Of a DNA stretch of 64,000 nucleotides, positions 60,882 to 64,000 are shown piece by piece. Source of the stretch: Thalassovita mangrovi (GTDB lineage Bacteria; Pseudomonadota; Alphaproteobacteria; Rhodobacterales; Rhodobacteraceae); NCBI RefSeq assembly GCF_009857745.1, contig NZ_WWEN01000006.1, positions 124,001 through 188,000 of the forward strand. Direction: 5' to 3'. Made by a program: the position numbers and the translations under genes. Position 1 is the stretch's first letter. Every line of letters starts with the position of its first letter. The notes under the pieces are model-generated. The model was not told the origin of the DNA. It was given only the letters and a program-made list of their open reading frames with translations, and did no database searches.

Positions 60882-62369
60882 TTACCACCATTCGCCGGGC
60901 TTCGCCACAAAGCCCGCCGCTTTCTCAAGCGCATAGGCGGTATTCAGCAGATCGCCCTCTTCCCAGGGACGGCCGATCAGCTGCAGCCCCAGCGGCAGGC
61001 CCTGTGCATCCACACCGGTCGGAACGCTGATCCCCGGCAGACCCGCCAGGTTCACCGTCACGGTGAAGACGTCGTTGAGGTACATCTTGACCGGATCTTC
61101 GTCGTTCATCTCGCCCAGGCCGAAGGCCGCCGACGGTGTCGCCGGGGTCAGGATCGCGTCGATCCCGGCGGCGAAGGCATCGTCGAAGTCCTTCTTGATC
61201 AGCGCACGCACCCGGCGGGCGCGGTTGTAATAGGCGTCGTAGAACCCGGCGGATAGCACATAGGTGCCGACCATCACACGGCGCTGCACCTCGTGGCCGA
61301 AGCCCTCGGCGCGGGTTTTTTCATACATCTCGGTGATGCCGTCGCCCGCTTCCAGCGTGGCGCGGTGGCCGTAGCGCACACCGTCATAGCGCGCCAGGTT
61401 CGACGACGCCTCGGCAGGCGCGATCACGTAATAGGCGGGCAGCGCGTATTTGGTATGCGGCAGCGAGATATCGACGATCTCGGCGCCGGCGTCCTTCAGC
61501 ATCGCGCGGCCATCGGCCCAGAGCTGATCGATCTCGGCCGGCATGCCGTCCATGTGGTATTCCTTGGGGATACCGATCTTCTTGCCCTTGATGTCGCCGG
61601 TCAGCATCGCCTCGAAATTCGGCACCGGGATGTCGGCAGAGGTCGAATCCTTCGCATCGTGGCCGCACATGGTTTCCAGCATGATCGCCGCATCGCGCAC
61701 CGTCTTGGTCATCGGACCGGCCTGGTCGAGCGAGGAGGCGAAGGCCACCACGCCCCAACGCGAACAGCGGCCGTAGGTCGGCTTGATACCGACGATGCCG
61801 GTGAAGGCGGCCGGTTGACGGATCGACCCGCCGGTATCGGTGCCGGTCGCGGCCAGGCACAGATCGGCCGCAACGGCCGAAGCCGAGCCGCCCGAGGACC
61901 CGCCCGGGGTCAGCTGCGCTTCGTCATTGCCGCGGCGCCACGGGTTGACCGCGTTGCCATAGCAGGAGGTTTCGTTGGACGAGCCCATGGCGAATTCGTC
62001 CATGTTCAGCTTGCCCAGCATGACCGAACCCGCGTCGAACAGGTTCGAGGTCACGGTGGATTCGTATTCCGGCTTGAACCCTTCCAGGATGCGGCTGGCG
62101 GCCTGGCTCGGCACGCCCTTGGTGCAAAACAGGTCCTTGATCCCCACCGGCAGACCGCACATCGAGGGCGCGTCGCCCGCGGCCAGGCGCGCGTCGGCCG
62201 CCTTGGCCTGTTCCAGCGCGATCTCCGGCGTCTTGTGGACGAAGGCGTTCAGCGCATCGGCCTTGTCGATGGCCGCAAGGCAGGCTTCGGTCAGCTCGAC
62301 AGAGGTGACATCCTTGGCGCGCAGCTTGTCGCGGGCCTCGGCCAGGGTGAGTTTGTTCAGGTCAGTCAT
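60882..62369 (-). CDS. gatA: Glutamyl-tRNA(Gln)/aspartyl-tRNA(Asn) amidotransferase subunit A
   Basis: 495 residues of the amidase-signature family. The catalytic triad is Lys in [13 protein letters not shown] (about residues 76-88), the first Ser in [15 protein letters not shown] (about 154-168) and the nucleophilic Ser in [12 protein letters not shown] (about 176-187). With GatB and GatC it amidates misacylated Glu-tRNA(Gln) (and Asp-tRNA(Asn)) using glutamine. The start overlaps the gatC stop by one base (TAATG). GatB is not in this window, consistent with gatCA and gatB being split in alphaproteobacteria. Confidence 0.96.
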   Translation of the reverse strand: MTDLNKLTLAEARDKLRAKDVTSVELTEACLAAIDKADALNAFVHKTPEIALEQAKAADARLAAGDAPSMCGLPVGIKDLFCTKGVPSQAASRILEGFKPEYESTVTSNLFDAGSVMLGKLNMDEFAMGSSNETSCYGNAVNPWRRGNDEAQLTPGGSSGGSASAVAADLCLAATGTDTGGSIRQPAAFTGIVGIKPTYGRCSRWGVVAFASSLDQAGPMTKTVRDAAIMLETMCGHDAKDSTSADIPVPNFEAMLTGDIKGKKIGIPKEYHMDGMPAEIDQLWADGRAMLKDAGAEIVDISLPHTKYALPAYYVIAPAEASSNLARYDGVRYGHRATLEAGDGITEMYEKTRAEGFGHEVQRRVMVGTYVLSAGFYDAYYNRARRVRALIKKDFDDAFAAGIDAILTPATPSAAFGLGEMNDEDPVKMYLNDVFTVTVNLAGLPGISVPTGVDAQGLPLGLQLIGRPWEEGDLLNTAYALEKAAGFVAKPGEWW

Positions 62370-62656
62370 TATTCCACCACCTTCGGGACCGCGAAAAAGC
62401 CTTCGCGCGCATCGGGCGCGTTGCTGAGGATCTTGTCCTGCATGTTGCCGTCGGTCACGATATCCTCGCGCCGCTTCAGCCGCATCGGCGTGACCGAGGT
62501 CATCGGCTCCACCCCTTCCACATCCACTTCGTTGAGCTGCTCGATGAAGCCCAGGATGGTGTTGAATTCATTGGCCAGCGCCGGCAGCGCTTCGTCCTCG
62601 ACCTTGATCCGGGCGAGCTTCGCCACTTTGGCGGCGGTTTTGGTGTCGATCGACAT
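62369..62656 (-). CDS. gatC: Glutamyl-tRNA(Gln) amidotransferase subunit C
   Basis: 95 residues, starting [20 protein letters not shown], with the GatC pattern [11 protein letters not shown]-like [20 protein letters not shown] and the late [17 protein letters not shown]. It is the small belt subunit that stabilises the GatAB complex. GGAGA ribosome site. It is directly coupled to gatA. An in-frame start at 62683 is possible but has no better ribosome site. Confidence 0.95.
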   Translation of the reverse strand: MSIDTKTAAKVAKLARIKVEDEALPALANEFNTILGFIEQLNEVDVEGVEPMTSVTPMRLKRREDIVTDGNMQDKILSNAPDAREGFFAVPKVVE

Positions 62657-62689
62657 CTGCAGATCTCCGTTATCCAGTTGCAACAGCGT

Positions 62690-63346
62690 TTAGCGCCGTG
62701 GCGATCCATCCGCAAGCATGTGACGGCGATAGACCTCGATCATCCAGCCCAGCATCGTGGCATTGAGCAGATGCCAGACGAAATGCGTGCCCAGCGGCCA
62801 GAGCGTGCAAAGCGGCTCGTCAAGGCTGCGGAAGGTGATCGAGACGGCCAGCAGCGCCGCCCCGATACCCAGCCCCCGCGCCGTGGCGGGCGCGCGGCGG
62901 CGCAACAGCACCGCGTGAATCGCGATCAGCAGCGGCACCGGCGCATAGGCCGCCGACGATCCCAGCCCCGGCAGCAGCCGGAACAGCGGCACCGTCAGGG
63001 CGGCGTAGGGAAAGAACAACAATGTCGCGCCAAAGGCCCGCCCCGGCGGCAAGCGCCAGAAATCGCGATGCGCGGCATAGATATAGATCAGCACGAAAAC
63101 CAGGATCGGCACGGTATCGGCCACCCCGGCCCAGGCCCGCGCATGGGTGTGAAACAGCCACGACCCCACCCCGATCACGGCCAGAACGACAACCAGCGCC
63201 CGGCCCAGCGGCAGCCCCCGCACCCGCGGCCACATCACCGCCGCCGCGATCACGAAGGCCAGGTTGGTCAAAGCGTTGACCGGCTCGGCCCAATACTCCG
63301 GCCCGCCCCGTTCGCAATAGGCATCCACCGCCCGGCCCCACTCCAT
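62690..63346 (-). CDS. Alkaline ceramidase-like membrane protein
   Basis: 218 residues with seven membrane helices. It opens DAYCERGGPEYWAEPVNALT, resembling the WCE.NY..... N-terminus of the alkaline ceramidase superfamily, and it has VGVGSWLFHTHARAWAGVADTVP (about residues 62-84) with the conserved S..FH....D zinc-type residues and LGTHFVWHLLNA near the end, where two His complete the set. Bacterial members may hydrolyse an amide-linked or acyl lipid; function here is inferred from the fold. AAGGAG ribosome site at 63346. It is upstream of gatC on the same strand, with a 33-bp gap. Confidence 0.78.
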   Translation of the reverse strand: MEWGRAVDAYCERGGPEYWAEPVNALTNLAFVIAAAVMWPRVRGLPLGRALVVVLAVIGVGSWLFHTHARAWAGVADTVPILVFVLIYIYAAHRDFWRLPPGRAFGATLLFFPYAALTVPLFRLLPGLGSSAAYAPVPLLIAIHAVLLRRRAPATARGLGIGAALLAVSITFRSLDEPLCTLWPLGTHFVWHLLNATMLGWMIEVYRRHMLADGSPRR

Positions 63347-63351
63347 GCCCG

Positions 63352-63390
63352 CTCCTTCTTCTTGGCCCAAATACTCACATCCCGCCCCCC
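63352..63390 (-). repeat. Dispersed intergenic repeat, degenerate copy E
   Basis: On the minus strand the segment GAGTATTTGGGCCAAGAAGAAGG resembles copy D and the tails of copies A-C. It abuts the ceramidase-like start codon, and its AGAAGAAGGAG end supplies the Shine-Dalgarno of that gene. Confidence 0.5.
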
Positions 63391-63464
63391 CGCGCACGAA
63401 AACGCTGCTGGCGGATCGCGGCCCTCGTGCTAGGCTTCGCGTAAAGACAGATAGGAGGGAAGAC

Positions 63465-64000
63465 ATGAAAATCATCTGGCTGGGCCATTCCGGCTTCCGC
63501 ATCGAAATCGGCAATCAGGTGCTGCTGGTCGATCCCTGGCTGACCGGCAACCCGATGTTCCCCGCAGAAAGCCGCGCCGCAGCGACCCAGGGGGCAACCG
63601 CCATCCTGGTCAGTCACGGCCACGGCGATCATTCCGCCGACGCGCTGGCGATCTCGAAGGAGCTCGGCATTCCGATCCTCGGCATCTACGACCTGATGAG
63701 CTTCTGGGAAGCCACCGAGGGCGCCAAGGTGATCGGCTTCAACAAGGGCGGCACGGTTTCCGTGGGCGATGTCGCCGTCACCATGGTGAATGCGGTGCAT
63801 TCCTCGTCGATCCCGGGCGGCAAGGACGGGCCGATCTATGCCGGCACCGAGTCGGGCTACATGATCGCGGGCGAAGGCCACACGATCTATTTCACCGGCG
63901 ATACCGACGTGATGGCGGACATGCAGGTGTTCAACGACCTGCACGCGCCCGATATCGGTCTGCTGTGTTCCGGCGGGCATTTCACCATGGACATGAAGCG
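63465..64000 (+). CDS. UPF0173 metal-dependent hydrolase, 5' part
   Basis: The first 178 codons of a metallo-beta-lactamase-fold hydrolase; the rest lies beyond the window. It begins MKIIWLGHSGFRIEIGNQVL, with zinc ligands in LVSHGHGDHSADA (about residues 49-61), His in NAVHSSS (about 106-112) and Asp in YFTGDTDVM (about 143-151). The UPF0173/YtkL family has no assigned substrate. GGAGGGA ribosome site at about 63453-63459. It is divergent from the ceramidase-like gene with a repeat in between. Confidence 0.9.
   Translation, partial: MKIIWLGHSGFRIEIGNQVLLVDPWLTGNPMFPAESRAAATQGATAILVSHGHGDHSADALAISKELGIPILGIYDLMSFWEATEGAKVIGFNKGGTVSVGDVAVTMVNAVHSSSIPGGKDGPIYAGTESGYMIAGEGHTIYFTGDTDVMADMQVFNDLHAPDIGLLCSGGHFTMDMK

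Noticed and set aside
1-64000. CRISPR arrays, tRNA genes, insertion sequences, prophage
   Set aside because: No regularly spaced direct repeats with spacers, no cloverleaf-like sequence with T-loop consensus, and no transposase, integrase or phage structural protein seen. The repeats found are dispersed single copies.

Overview
This 64 kb window comes from a high-GC alphaproteobacterium, most likely a member of the Rhodobacteraceae (Roseobacter/Rhodobacter/Paracoccus group). The evidence is the short alphaproteobacterial prolyl-tRNA synthetase, an HdaA-type DnaA inactivator, a propionyl-CoA carboxylase cluster with a PccR/ScfR-type regulator, a choXWV-betI-betA choline locus, and a dispersed intergenic repeat ending in GAACAGAAGAAG. 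It reads as ordinary chromosome. I see no insertion sequence, prophage, tRNA or CRISPR array, and every frame is intact except the two genes cut by the window edges.

Layout. 1-5.3 kb: the end of a small-metabolite exporter, the Lol ABC transporter pair, an MFS transporter and proS. 5.4-13.7 kb: a large membrane-anchored pentapeptide-repeat protein, an AI-2E/PerM family permease with hdaA, polyphosphate kinase and exopolyphosphatase, and a repetitive acidic exported protein. 13.7-18 kb: an EEP phosphohydrolase, a TerB/J-domain protein, a GNAT, a glyoxalase-fold protein and nhaA. 18-29.7 kb: the propionyl-CoA pathway (mcm, pccA, pccB) with several small conserved genes between the carboxylase subunits, a divergent MFS transporter and the PccR-like regulator; TTTGCAAA-type sites lie before both pccB and the regulator. 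30-38.3 kb: a DUF465 protein, an amidohydrolase, a thermonuclease, and choline import and oxidation (betA, betI, choX-lysE-choW-choV). 38.3-41 kb: a DMT exporter and the divergent argO/argP pair. 41.2-47 kb: yebC, an SLC13 permease, a YmdB phosphodiesterase, 5-formyl-THF cyclo-ligase and mgtE. 47-51 kb: guanine deaminase, a CAP protein, an 8-oxoguanine deaminase-like enzyme and hisN-like phosphatase. 51-58 kb: an XRE regulator, a quinone oxidoreductase, a lower-GC DUF3592 gene, a LysR/DUF1127 pair, a BI-1 protein, a nitrilase, a VIT-family protein and rpmG. 58-64 kb: a DUF533 protein, RNase P RNA (rnpB), an amidase, an excalibur lipoprotein, gatCA, a ceramidase-like protein and a UPF0173 hydrolase cut by the window end.

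The most unusual signal is at 40.47-40.92 kb. Four perfect DnaA boxes (TTATCCACA), all in one orientation and each followed by GG, lie within 444 bp. Two are inside the argP coding region, one of them using a TTA leucine codon. The boxes are followed by about 280 bp of noncoding DNA with an AT-rich end and GANTC sites nearby. This could be a replication origin or a DnaA-binding control locus. Other signals worth a second look are a 12-bp perfect dyad that puts the Shine-Dalgarno of a secreted nuclease in its loop, the operator-rich pccB/MFS intergenic region, a LysE-type exporter inside the choline transporter operon, and a dispersed repeat family found mainly at gene 3' ends.
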